In this document: positions 34,888 to 43,504 of the stretch, piece after piece
How the letters are laid out: the number at the start of each line of letters is the position of its first letter
Position numbering within the stretch: the stretch's first letter is position 1
Origin: Lysobacterales bacterium
GTDB taxonomy: Bacteria; Pseudomonadota; Gammaproteobacteria; Xanthomonadales; Ahniellaceae
Direction: 5' to 3'
DNA: 64,000 bases
Assembly: GCA_016703225.1 (NCBI GenBank)
Contig: JADJCM010000002.1
Span: 124,001 to 188,000 of the forward strand
Made by a program: the position numbers and the translations under genes
Notes under the pieces: generated by a model
What the model saw: only the letters and a program-made list of their open reading frames with translations
What the model was told of the DNA's origin: nothing
Database searches by the model: none

Positions 34888-37551
34888 GTGCAGCCCGCGC
34901 GCTGGCAACGCCTGAAGCCCTGGCTGGAGCTGCTGCTGGACGCGGAGGTCGGCTCGCGCGCAGCCATTCTCGACGCGCTGCCGGGAACCGATCGGGAACT
35001 GCGTGCTGATCTGGAAGCGCTGCTGCGCGAGCACGATGCCGGCGCCAGCCTGGATCAGGGCGCGGTCGCGATCGCAGCGCCGCTGCTCGATGCCGGACCC
35101 GCCACGGCCGAGATCGAGGGCGAGCGTGTCGGCCAGCAGATCGGCCCGTATCGCCTGAAGCGCCTGCTTGGCAGCGGCGGCATGGGCGCGGTGTACCTGG
35201 CCGAACGCGAGCAGGACGGCTTCACCCAGCGCGTGGCGTTGAAGGTGATCCGCAACGTCATCGGTGGCAGTTCGGCACGCAAGCGCTTTGATCGCGAGCG
35301 CCAGATCCTGGCCGAACTCAAGCATCCGAACATCGCGCAGTTGCTCGACGGCGGCAGCACCGCGGAGGGCGCGCCGTACTACACGATGGAGTACGTCGAA
35401 GGCGTACCGATCAGCGACTTCTGCCGCGGTCGCGGCGAAGACCTGCGCCTGCCGCTGCGACTGATGCTCAAGGTCGCCGCGGCGCTGGCGTATGCGCACC
35501 AGCGTCTGGTCATCCACCGCGACATCAAGCCGTCGAACATCCTGGTGACCGCAGAGCGGCACGTGAAGCTGCTCGACTTCGGCATTGCCAAGCCGGTGTC
35601 GGTCACTGCCGGCGCATCGCTCACGCGCGGCACGCTCGGGCCGATGACGCCGGAGTACGCAGCACCGGAACAGTTTCGCGGCGGCGCCATCACCGTCGCC
35701 ACCGACATCTACCAGTTCGGCGTGCTGCTCTATCGCCTGCTCAGCGGACGCCTGCCCTACGACGCCGACCCGCACGACAGCCTTGGCTGGGCGCGAGCGG
35801 TCACCGAGCAGGAGCCGATGGCGCTGGTGCGTGCGCTGTCGGTGACGCAGCGGCGCGGGCGCAGCGATCCCGGTGCGCCCGCGCTGCGACGTGCCGGTGA
35901 CCCGCATCGGCTGCGGCGCTTCCTCAGCGGCGACCTCGACGCAGTGGTGCGCAAGGCGCTGGCGAAGCGACCGGAAGATCGCTACCGCTCGATGGACGCG
36001 CTGATCGCCGATCTCGAAGCCTTCCTGCGCGGCGATCCGGTTGCGGCGCGACGCACCGGCGCCGTCGACCAGTTGCGGCGCTTCGTCACGCGCCACGTCG
36101 TCGCGGTGGCCACCGGCGGACTGTTCGGCGTGGCGCTGATCGGCGCTACGGTGTTCGCGCTGGGCGAAGCCCGCCACGCGCGCGACGAGGCGGCGCGCGC
36201 GAACGCGGCGGTCGGATTCGTCGAAGAGATGTTCGGGCAGCTCGATCCGAGCCGCGGCGGCGCGCGTGAACTGCGCGCCCAGGCCATGCTCGAGTTCGCT
36301 GCCGCGCGCATCGACCGCGACAGCGAGGGACAGCCGCTGCTGCTGGTTCGCCTCGATTTGCTGGTCGGCAATGCCTTCGCCACGTTGGGCGATCTGCTGC
36401 AGGCCGGGCGTCGTTTCGAGCATGCACGCACCTTATTGCGGCGGGAACCTGGCGCCGATCCGTTACTGGTCGCCCAAGTGCTGGAACGATCGGCCTGGAC
36501 CACCTACCGCGGCGGCCAGGTTGATGCGGCACTGGCCTTGCTCGATGAAGCCGAACGCCTGCTGGCAGAGGTCGACGCGAGCGGTGCCGACGTCGCCATC
36601 GCCATCGCCGCGGATCGCGCGATCTTCGAGCGGGACCGCGGCCGCTACGCGCAGTCGTTGCCCCACGCCGAGCGCGCACTGGAGCTGGCGCGACGCTTTG
36701 ATCCACCCGGCGGCAGTGAACGCGCCGCACGCGCGCAGTTGCGGCTGGCCACCGCATACAAGGACGTCGGTCGCTTCGAGGAGGCGATGGAGCAGTGCCG
36801 CAGCGCGCGCCGCTGGCTGGCGGCGAATCTGGGCGAGCAGGATCTGCTCACCGTCAGCGCCGACGAGTCGCTTGGCTGGATCCTCACCTCCACCGACCGT
36901 CTCGGCGAGGCCGAGACGCTGCTCGAAGCGGCCGGCACGCGGCTGCGCGAAGCGCTCGGTCCGGACAGCACGCGCTACGGGACCAACCTGTTCAATCGCG
37001 GCTTGCTGTATCGGCGCCTGGGTCAGATCGAGCGCGCGCACGCGGCCTTGGTGGAGGTGACCGAAATCTATGCGCGCAGCTCCGGCGGCGAATCGCTGGG
37101 CCTTGGCTGGGCGCTGTGGAATCTCGGCAACCTGTCGCTGCAACTCGGCCGAGTGGATGAGGCCATCGGGGAACTGGAGCGCGCCGATGCGCTCTGGCAA
37201 CAGGCGATGACCGGGACCTCGCCGGTGCAGGCGCAATTGTGGGCCGATCTCGCCGGCGCCCGCATCCGTGGCGGGCGATCGCGCGAAGCGCTGCAGGCGC
37301 TGCCGGCGGCAGTGCAGCGGGTGCGCGCGGCCGACCTCGGCGACGACGAAGTGCTGGTCCGCCTACTGGCACTGCAAGCCGCTGCCGCCAGCGTCGAAGG
37401 CGACACCGCAGCCGCCGCCGAAGCGCGTGCGCAGGCGTTGCGTGAAGCCGGCCGCATCGCCACGAGCGCCCGTGCGCGCCGCGAGTTGAGCGCGCGGGTC
37501 GAGGCGTGGAGCGCGCTGCGCGCGGATGCATCAGTGATGGTGAGCGACTGA
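34888..37551 (+). CDS. Membrane Ser/Thr protein kinase with TPR region
   Basis: The 887-residue protein has an N-terminal helical segment (1-75) and a Hanks-type kinase domain (about 85-385). The kinase has LGSGGMGAVYLAE, VALKVI, the catalytic loop VIHRDIKPSNIL, LLDFGIAKP and PEYAAPEQF. One transmembrane helix (about 398-420) is followed by an extracytoplasmic region of TPR-like helix pairs (RYAQSLPHAERALELA, RFEEAMEQCRSA, RIEAL-type repeats) up to the end. All catalytic residues are present. It follows the ECF sigma gene by 3 bases and likely controls it. The GTG at 34888 is the only upstream start close to the sigma stop. Confidence 0.93.
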   Translation: MQPARWQRLKPWLELLLDAEVGSRAAILDALPGTDRELRADLEALLREHDAGASLDQGAVAIAAPLLDAGPATAEIEGERVGQQIGPYRLKRLLGSGGMGAVYLAEREQDGFTQRVALKVIRNVIGGSSARKRFDRERQILAELKHPNIAQLLDGGSTAEGAPYYTMEYVEGVPISDFCRGRGEDLRLPLRLMLKVAAALAYAHQRLVIHRDIKPSNILVTAERHVKLLDFGIAKPVSVTAGASLTRGTLGPMTPEYAAPEQFRGGAITVATDIYQFGVLLYRLLSGRLPYDADPHDSLGWARAVTEQEPMALVRALSVTQRRGRSDPGAPALRRAGDPHRLRRFLSGDLDAVVRKALAKRPEDRYRSMDALIADLEAFLRGDPVAARRTGAVDQLRRFVTRHVVAVATGGLFGVALIGATVFALGEARHARDEAARANAAVGFVEEMFGQLDPSRGGARELRAQAMLEFAAARIDRDSEGQPLLLVRLDLLVGNAFATLGDLLQAGRRFEHARTLLRREPGADPLLVAQVLERSAWTTYRGGQVDAALALLDEAERLLAEVDASGADVAIAIAADRAIFERDRGRYAQSLPHAERALELARRFDPPGGSERAARAQLRLATAYKDVGRFEEAMEQCRSARRWLAANLGEQDLLTVSADESLGWILTSTDRLGEAETLLEAAGTRLREALGPDSTRYGTNLFNRGLLYRRLGQIERAHAALVEVTEIYARSSGGESLGLGWALWNLGNLSLQLGRVDEAIGELERADALWQQAMTGTSPVQAQLWADLAGARIRGGRSREALQALPAAVQRVRAADLGDDEVLVRLLALQAAAASVEGDTAAAAEARAQALREAGRIATSARARRELSARVEAWSALRADASVMVSD

Positions 37552-37562
37552 AACGATGCAAT

Positions 37563-37582
37563 GTCCGGTCGCCCGACCGGAC
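37563..37582 (+). terminator. Hairpin after the kinase gene
   Basis: A 9-bp perfect inverted repeat (gtccggtcg / cgaccggac) begins 11 bases after the kinase stop and is followed by TTCGT. It may end the sigma-kinase transcript before the secreted-protein gene. Confidence 0.5.
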
Positions 37583-37620
37583 TTCGTACAGAACGGAGAC
37601 ACCCACCCGAGGACTCCGCC

Positions 37621-38718
37621 ATGACATCCAGAATCACCCTGCTCGCGCTCGCGCTGACCGCCCAGTTTCCGGTGCAAGCCGCGACGTTCTGCGTTGCCAA
37701 TAGCGCCGAACTGGCCGCGGCACTCGATGCTGCCGACAGCAACGGCGCCAACGACGACGTTCGCGTGCGTAGCGGCAGTTTTACGGCACCCGTCGGCGGT
37801 TTCCGCTACGAGGCCGACCCCAGCGACGCCGACAATAGCCTGGTGTTGTCGGGAGGATGGAACGGGGCAGGGTGCGTTGCTCGAACGCTCGGCGCCGGCG
37901 CCACCTTGCTCACTGGCATCGATCAGCGCGACGTGCTGCACGTGATGAACCTGAATTCGTCGAACGCTGCCCACACGATCGCGATCGACCACCTCACCAT
38001 TGCCCATGGCGGAAATTCTGATGGTGGCGCCGGCGCCACTCCGGCCAGTCTCCAGTTCCAACAGGTATCGGTGCAGGCCGTTGGGCGCATTGAGCACTGT
38101 GTGTTCCGCGACAACAGCAGTTCGATCAGCGCCGCAGGTCCGAGCATCCAAAGTTCCGGCACCCTGACGTTTCGCAACAACCTGATTGCCGGCAACAGCA
38201 CGCTGAACGGCAACGCAGCCGGTGCGATCAGCATGGGTAATGGCCATGCGTATGTGCAGAACAACACGGTCGTCGCCAATTCCATGATTGGCCTCGCTTA
38301 CACCAGTGGCTGGAAAATGGAGCTGTACGGCAACGCCATCGTCGATCTGAGCAACAACATCGTCTGGGGCAATAGCGGCGGGGCGTCAGTGGGCGGCAGC
38401 ACCGTGGACCTCTACCCGTCCAGCTACAGCGCAAGCGCGGTGCTGACCATGCACCAGAACAACATCGGCCACGTGCCGGCGGCGTGGCTTCCGGCCGGGC
38501 ATGTCGGCACCGTATCGGTTGATCCGCAATTCGTTGCAGCCGGCGACTGGCGTCTCACCGCCGGATCGCCGCTGATCGATGCCGGCACCGGCTCGGTCGG
38601 GGCTGCCGGTGGTCTCGGCAGCAGCGATCTCGACGGCGCAGCGCGGGTCAACGGTGCTGCAGTGGATCTCGGTGCGTTCGAGAACCGCGAATTCCTGTTC
38701 GGCAACGGGTTTGACTGA
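37621..38718 (+). CDS. Secreted right-handed beta-helix-like protein with GFD tail
   Basis: The 365-residue protein has a signal peptide (MTSRITLLALALTAQFPVQAA) and a repetitive body rich in Asn, Gly and Ser, with strand-turn elements such as IDHLTIAHGG, IEHCVFRDNSS, LTFRNNLIAGNST and DLSNNIVWGN. These are typical of right-handed parallel beta-helices (pectate-lyase-like or polymorphic outer membrane types). It ends FENREFLFGNGFD, another copy of the shared tail. The start ATG at 37621 is used; a frame open from 37561 is less likely. Function unknown; it follows the sigma/kinase pair and may be its target. Confidence 0.82.
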   Translation: MTSRITLLALALTAQFPVQAATFCVANSAELAAALDAADSNGANDDVRVRSGSFTAPVGGFRYEADPSDADNSLVLSGGWNGAGCVARTLGAGATLLTGIDQRDVLHVMNLNSSNAAHTIAIDHLTIAHGGNSDGGAGATPASLQFQQVSVQAVGRIEHCVFRDNSSSISAAGPSIQSSGTLTFRNNLIAGNSTLNGNAAGAISMGNGHAYVQNNTVVANSMIGLAYTSGWKMELYGNAIVDLSNNIVWGNSGGASVGGSTVDLYPSSYSASAVLTMHQNNIGHVPAAWLPAGHVGTVSVDPQFVAAGDWRLTAGSPLIDAGTGSVGAAGGLGSSDLDGAARVNGAAVDLGAFENREFLFGNGFD

Positions 38719-38758
38719 ACCGCTTGCCCGGGGCCGTGACATGCGATGAACTCGCGCC

Positions 38759-39580
38759 ATGGCCCGTGAACCGAAATTGCCGCAGTCGGAAGCCGAGCAG
38801 CGCCGCGAGCTCGGCGGCTACAGCGAGGCCGAGTTCGATCGCGAGTTCGTGCGCTCGCAGCGCTCGGACCTCGTCAGCGTGGCGGTTCGCGTGGTGTTGC
38901 TGGTCATCGTCTACGGGCTGCTGGCGCGCGCGATCCACCGCTTCGACCCGCCGCCGTGGCTGCTGGTGCTGCCGTTCGCGAGCGAGTTCCTCGCGATCTT
39001 CGTGGTCGGTTGGTTCCTCTCGCGCTTCGTGATTTCGTGCAAGAGCTTTCGCAAGAGTGCCGGCGGCACGGTGCTGTTGCTGTTCTGGATGCTGCTGATC
39101 GTCGGCGCCATGGCCCTCGCGGTCGTGTTCAATCCCGGCGGCGCCGATCGCGTCGACACGCCGCAGCAGGCGTTCGCCGAAGCCTGGCAATGGATCGTGC
39201 GCACCGACCTGCACTGGGCACTGGCCGCGATGTTCGCGGCCCTGCTCGGCTCGACCTTCCAGGAGGTCGTGCGCTGGAAGCAGGAACGCGGCGTGTTCGT
39301 GTGGGCCGCGATCATGACTGCCGGCTTCCGCTTCGGCATCGCTTTCCTGGTCGCCTTCCTCGCCACCTTCGTGCTGATCTTCGCCGGCGAGTTGCTGCTG
39401 CCGGCGGTGGGCCGGCTGTTCGATGGAGGCGGCAGTGCGCTGACCTGGATCGTCTACGGCTTCATCGTGCTGGTCGAAGTGCTGACCCTGGTCGTCGCGG
39501 TGCTGATGCACCGCGACGCGCTGAAGCCGAAGTCGGCCAAGGCTGCTGCGGCCAAGCCCCGGCGCGGCGTCTTGCCCTGA
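38759..39580 (+). CDS. Multispanning membrane protein of unknown function
   Basis: The 273-residue product has about six hydrophobic segments (near 40-60, 68-88, 104-124, 150-170, 182-215 and 232-256), preceded by a charged N-terminus and followed by an Ala/Lys tail. No conserved motif was recognised. It is followed closely (15 bases) by the convergent GGDEF gene. Confidence 0.75.
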   Translation: MAREPKLPQSEAEQRRELGGYSEAEFDREFVRSQRSDLVSVAVRVVLLVIVYGLLARAIHRFDPPPWLLVLPFASEFLAIFVVGWFLSRFVISCKSFRKSAGGTVLLLFWMLLIVGAMALAVVFNPGGADRVDTPQQAFAEAWQWIVRTDLHWALAAMFAALLGSTFQEVVRWKQERGVFVWAAIMTAGFRFGIAFLVAFLATFVLIFAGELLLPAVGRLFDGGGSALTWIVYGFIVLVEVLTLVVAVLMHRDALKPKSAKAAAAKPRRGVLP

Positions 39581-39595
39581 GTTCCCGGCCGCGGT

Positions 39596-41059
39596 TCAGG
39601 CCACGATTCCCGACACGGCTGCGTCGCTGAGCACGACGCGGTCGCGGCCTTCGCGCTTGGCCTGGTAGAGCGCGGCGTCGGCGAGCTGGATCAGTCGCTC
39701 CGGCGTTTCACTGGCGAGCGGCACGCCGGCGTGCAGGCCGATGCTCACGGTCAGACCGGCTTGCTCGCCAGCGAACAGGATCGGGCTGCGCTGGACCAGA
39801 CCACGGAAGGCTTCGAGCTGTGCCATTGCCTCGTCCGCAGTGGTACCAACGATCACCACGATGAACTCCTCGCCGCCGTAGCGCGCGACCAGATCGCTCT
39901 CGCGACGAAAGCTCTGCGCCAGCAGCCGCGCCACGTGTTGCAGCGAGGCATCGCCAAAGGGGTGGCCGAAGCTGTCGTTGATGTGCTTGAAGTGGTCGAC
40001 GTCGACCATCGCAACCGTCAGGCCCAGCTGATTGCGGCTGCACAGGCGCAAGCGCAATGGCAGTTCGTGATCGAGGTGGATGCGGTTGTGCAGCCCGGTC
40101 AGGGCGTCGCGGCGATTGGCTTCGGCGAGCCTGGCATTGGCATCGCGCAGGCGCCGGTTCAGTCGCCGCAGCGTGATCGCCCAGAGCAGGATCAGACCGG
40201 CGACCAGAGCAGCGATGATCAGCGTGCGCCAGAACAGCCGGTAGTCGAAGCCCTGCTCGAAGCGCACCGCCAGCCAGCGGTTCATGATCGCCTGGGTATC
40301 GCGCGGGCCGATCGACTGCACCAGCTTGTCGAACACCTGCGCGAGCATCGGTTCGTCCTTGCGCGTCGCGATGCCCAACTGTGCCTGCTCGCCGGTCCAA
40401 CCGGCGATCTTCAGGTCCAGCACCTTATTCTGCTGCAGCAGGTGGCCCATGCTGGCCATGTTGCCGAGCACGCCGAACAACTCGCCGGACTGCACGCGTC
40501 CGAAGCCGTTGGCGTAGCTGTCGATCTCGACCAGGCGGATGCCGGGATACTTGGCGCGGAACAGCTCTTGCGCCGCGAAACCCTTGAGGATGCCGAGCGG
40601 GCGATCGGCGACCTGAACGATGCTGGCGATGTGCTGCACGTCGGCGCGCGTCACCACCACGATCGGCAGTTCCAGGTAGGGACGGGTAAAGCCCAGATAG
40701 ACCTCGCGTTCGGGCGTGGCATTGGCGAGCGACAGCAGATCGCAGTCGCCGCGCTGCACGCGCTCCAGGCTTTGCGTCCAGTCGGCGGTCGCCACCAGTT
40801 CCAGCGTCAGTTGCCCACGGCTTGCCATCAATGCAAGAAAGTCGGCCGCCATGCCGACATGTCGACCCTGCGCGTCGATCTGTTCCAGCGGCGGCCAGTC
40901 GGGGTCGACACAGAAGCGGATCGTGCCCTTGGCCTGCAGGTAGGTGCGCTCCTCGTCGGTCCAGTCGATGCCGGTCGCAGCCAGCAACGGTCCGGCCAGC
41001 AGGCACAAACCAAGCACGAAGGATCGAACCGCAAGCGGGCACATGCGGCGAGTGTGCAA
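39596..41059 (-). CDS. Periplasmic solute-binding domain / GGDEF diguanylate cyclase
   Basis: The 487-residue protein has a signal sequence, then a SBP_bac_3 domain (about 45-270) beginning TIRFCVDPDWPP and containing FTRPYLELPIVVVTR. One transmembrane helix (about 285-305) and a coiled stretch lead to a GGDEF domain (about 325-480). The active site is GGEEF (in VARYGGEEFIVV), followed by the AALYQAKREGRDRV end. It should sense a small solute in the periplasm and make c-di-GMP. No transporter is adjacent. Confidence 0.93.
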   Translation of the reverse strand: MHTRRMCPLAVRSFVLGLCLLAGPLLAATGIDWTDEERTYLQAKGTIRFCVDPDWPPLEQIDAQGRHVGMAADFLALMASRGQLTLELVATADWTQSLERVQRGDCDLLSLANATPEREVYLGFTRPYLELPIVVVTRADVQHIASIVQVADRPLGILKGFAAQELFRAKYPGIRLVEIDSYANGFGRVQSGELFGVLGNMASMGHLLQQNKVLDLKIAGWTGEQAQLGIATRKDEPMLAQVFDKLVQSIGPRDTQAIMNRWLAVRFEQGFDYRLFWRTLIIAALVAGLILLWAITLRRLNRRLRDANARLAEANRRDALTGLHNRIHLDHELPLRLRLCSRNQLGLTVAMVDVDHFKHINDSFGHPFGDASLQHVARLLAQSFRRESDLVARYGGEEFIVVIVGTTADEAMAQLEAFRGLVQRSPILFAGEQAGLTVSIGLHAGVPLASETPERLIQLADAALYQAKREGRDRVVLSDAAVSGIVA

Positions 41060-41123
41060 GAGCCGTTTCGCGCTGCAAAGCAGGCCGAGGTGAACAAACG
41101 CGCCGCGTCCCGGCGCGCGGACG

Positions 41124-42509
41124 TCAGTTCGCGCGCGCCAGGTCGTCGAGCATCACCTTCAGGAATCGCGCCGCCTCGCCGCCGGTGCAGGCGCGGTGGT
41201 CGAAGGTGAGGGAGAGTGGCAGCACCTTGTGGGTTTCGATGCCGCCCATGACCGGCACCAGTTGGTGGCGGCCCTTGCCGGCGGCGACGATGGCGACGCA
41301 GGGCGGCACGATCACCGGGGTGGCGTAGCGGCCGGCGTACATGCCGAAGTTGGACAGGGAGATGGTGTAACCCTTCAGCTCATCGGCGGCGATCGAGCGG
41401 TCCTCGACCTGCGCGCGCAGGCGGTTCACGCCTTCGCGGATCATGCGGGCATCGAGCATGTCGGCATTGCGCAGCACCGGCACCAGCAGGCCCTCGGGCG
41501 TGTCGACGGCAATGCCGACATCGACGCGAGAATGCAGGGTGCGCGTGCTGTTCGCCATGTCGAACCAGGCATTGAGCGCCGGTTCGGCCTTGCAGGCGGC
41601 GACGATGGCGCGGATCAATCGCGCGGTGATGTCGTTGCCGGGCGTCCACGCGTGCAGGTCGGCATCGTCGCAGAGCGTGGTCGGTACCACCTGGGCATGC
41701 GCCTCGGCCATGATCCGCGCCATGTTGCGACGCACGCCGCGGATCGGTTCCGGCTGGCCGGAGGCCTGCACGTTCGGTGGCGTGGTGCGCACGGGTTTGC
41801 CGGCGAGGGAGCGCGGGTCGGATGCGAAAGCACCCTCACCCCCAGCCCCTCTCCCGGGGGGAGAGGGGAGCAAGGCAGGAACGGGTGCAACGACCGCAGT
41901 CGCTGTGGCTGGGTGTGCGGGGCTGAGACTGGCCGGATTCGCGGCCGCAGTCTTGACGTCCTGCATCGAGATCACGCCGTCCGGGCCGCTCGCGCGCACG
42001 CGAGCCAGGTCGATGCCGAGCTTCTTCGCCAGCGCGCGCACCGCCGGCATCGCCTTGATGCCGCCGATCGCGATCACCGTTTCGTGCTTGACCTCGTCGC
42101 TGGCCTGCATCGCCCCAACCACAGTGCCGGCATCGGCTCTGCTCCCCTCTCCCCCCGGGAGAGGGGTTGGGGGTGAGGGAATCGAGGTTGGGGGTGAGGG
42201 GCTCTTCGCCTTCGGTGCATGATGATGCCCGGTGTCCTCGGCCTCGGCACGCTGCGGCAGGCTGGGGTCGACCTCGAAGGTCGCGAGCGGCGCGCCGGTG
42301 TCGATCACGTCGCCGGCCTGGCCATGCAGCTTCGTGACAACGCCCGAGAACGGCGACGGTACTTCGACCACCGCCTTCGCTGTCTCCATCGACACCATCG
42401 GCTGGTCGAGCAGTACCTTGTCGCCCTCTTTCACCAGCCATTCAACGATCTCGGCATCGGGCAGGCCTTCGCCGAGGTCGGGCAGATGGAAATCCTTGGT
42501 CGTGCTCAT
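41124..42509 (-). CDS. pdhC: Dihydrolipoamide acyltransferase (E2) of a 2-oxoacid dehydrogenase complex
   Basis: The 461-residue E2 has one lipoyl domain (1-85; lipoyl Lys45 in METAKA), a peripheral-subunit-binding domain (about 150-185) and a catalytic domain (about 235-461). Its linkers carry two CCCTCTCCC-type palindromes in frame, giving PSPPTPLPGGEG and LLPSPPGRGAGGEG. The catalytic motif is FDHRACTGGEAARFL: the His is present, but the usual Asp of HRxxDG is replaced by Thr. The ATG at 42509 follows a GGAGAG site. It is the last gene of E1alpha-E1beta-E2; E3 is not here. A pyruvate versus branched-chain substrate cannot be decided from sequence. Confidence 0.9.
   Translation of the reverse strand: MSTTKDFHLPDLGEGLPDAEIVEWLVKEGDKVLLDQPMVSMETAKAVVEVPSPFSGVVTKLHGQAGDVIDTGAPLATFEVDPSLPQRAEAEDTGHHHAPKAKSPSPPTSIPSPPTPLPGGEGSRADAGTVVGAMQASDEVKHETVIAIGGIKAMPAVRALAKKLGIDLARVRASGPDGVISMQDVKTAAANPASLSPAHPATATAVVAPVPALLPSPPGRGAGGEGAFASDPRSLAGKPVRTTPPNVQASGQPEPIRGVRRNMARIMAEAHAQVVPTTLCDDADLHAWTPGNDITARLIRAIVAACKAEPALNAWFDMANSTRTLHSRVDVGIAVDTPEGLLVPVLRNADMLDARMIREGVNRLRAQVEDRSIAADELKGYTISLSNFGMYAGRYATPVIVPPCVAIVAAGKGRHQLVPVMGGIETHKVLPLSLTFDHRACTGGEAARFLKVMLDDLARAN
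41833..41870. repeat. CCCTCTCCC-type palindrome inside the E2 gene (copy 1)
   Basis: A 10-bp stem (cccctctccc / gggagagggg) with a 3-base loop is preceded by ccctcaccccca. It is in frame and encodes a Pro/Gly-rich linker. It is the inverse orientation of the copy at 42142. Confidence 0.85.
42142..42201. repeat. CCCTCTCCC-type palindrome inside the E2 gene (copy 2)
   Basis: The same 10-bp stem with a CCC loop is followed by ttgggggtgaggga, which itself is repeated once nearby. It encodes a Ser/Pro-rich linker between the lipoyl and binding domains. Confidence 0.85.
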
Positions 42510-42523
42510 GGGTGCTCTCCGGC

Positions 42524-43504
42524 TCAACGGTAGGCCAGCGTCTTTCTCGCCGCCGCAAGGATGCGGTCGACGCTCGGAAGGTATTTCATTTCGAGGCGGA
42601 ACAGCGGCATCGGCGTGTCGTATCCGGTGACGCGTTCGACCGGTGCGACCAGGTCGAACATCGCCTTCTCGGCGAGTTGCGCGGCGATCTCGGCGCCGAT
42701 GCCGCCGCTGCGTGCAGCCTCGTGCACGATCACGCAACGACCGGTTTTCTTCACCGATTCGTGGATGGTGTCGAAGTCGAGCGGCTTCACCGTGGCGACG
42801 TCGATCACTTCGGCAGCGATGCCCTCCTGCGCCAGCGCATCGGCGGCCTCCAGTGTTTCCTTGACGTGTGCGCCCCAGGTCACCAGGGTGAGATCGCTGC
42901 CATCGCGCAGCACGAAGCAGACATCGAGCGGCAGCGCCTCGCCGTCGTCCGGCACGTCTTCCTTGTACTGGCGATAGATGCGCTTGGGCTCGAAGAAGAT
43001 CACCGGGTCCGGGTCGCGGATCGCCGCGAGCAGCAGCCCGTAGGCGCGCGCCGGGCTCGAGGGGATGACCACGCGCAGCCCGGGGATATGCGCGAACAGC
43101 GCTTCCGGCGCTTCGGAATGGTGTTCCGGTGCGCGGATGCCGCCGCCCCAGGGTGCGCGCAGCACCATCGGGCAGTGCAGGCGGCCGCGGGTGCGATTGC
43201 GCATGCGCGCGGCATGGCAGACGATGTGGTCGAACATCGGATAGATGAAACCGTCGAACTGCGCCTCGGCCACCGGCTTCATGCCCTGGAAGGCCATGCC
43301 GACCGCAAGCCCGGCGATCGAGGTTTCATCGAGCGGTGTGTCGATGATGCGCTCGGAACCGAAGCGCGCGTGCAGTCCGGCGGTGGCGCGGAACACGCCG
43401 CCGTTGACACCGACGTCCTCGCCGAGCACGACCACGCTCGGGTCGTGCTTCAGTTCGTAGGCCAGCGCCTGCGTCACCGCTTCGATCAGGGTGATCTCAG
43501 CCAT
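42524..43504 (-). CDS. pdhB: 2-oxoacid dehydrogenase E1 component, beta subunit
   Basis: The 326-residue protein is the E1beta subunit that, with E1alpha, decarboxylates the 2-oxoacid using thiamine diphosphate. Marks are LGEDVGVNGGVFRAT, DTPLDETSIAGLAVGMA, HHSEAPEALFAHIPGL and the C-terminal transketolase domain with TWGAHVKETLEAA. The ATG at 43504 overlaps the E1alpha 3' end by 8 bases, showing translational coupling. A longer frame runs upstream but would overlap E1alpha by much more. Confidence 0.94.
   Translation of the reverse strand: MAEITLIEAVTQALAYELKHDPSVVVLGEDVGVNGGVFRATAGLHARFGSERIIDTPLDETSIAGLAVGMAFQGMKPVAEAQFDGFIYPMFDHIVCHAARMRNRTRGRLHCPMVLRAPWGGGIRAPEHHSEAPEALFAHIPGLRVVIPSSPARAYGLLLAAIRDPDPVIFFEPKRIYRQYKEDVPDDGEALPLDVCFVLRDGSDLTLVTWGAHVKETLEAADALAQEGIAAEVIDVATVKPLDFDTIHESVKKTGRCVIVHEAARSGGIGAEIAAQLAEKAMFDLVAPVERVTGYDTPMPLFRLEMKYLPSVDRILAAARKTLAYR

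Noticed and set aside
31986..36423. Long minus-strand frames opposite trpS, sigma factor and kinase
   Set aside because: No SD, no motif; the plus-strand products are certain.
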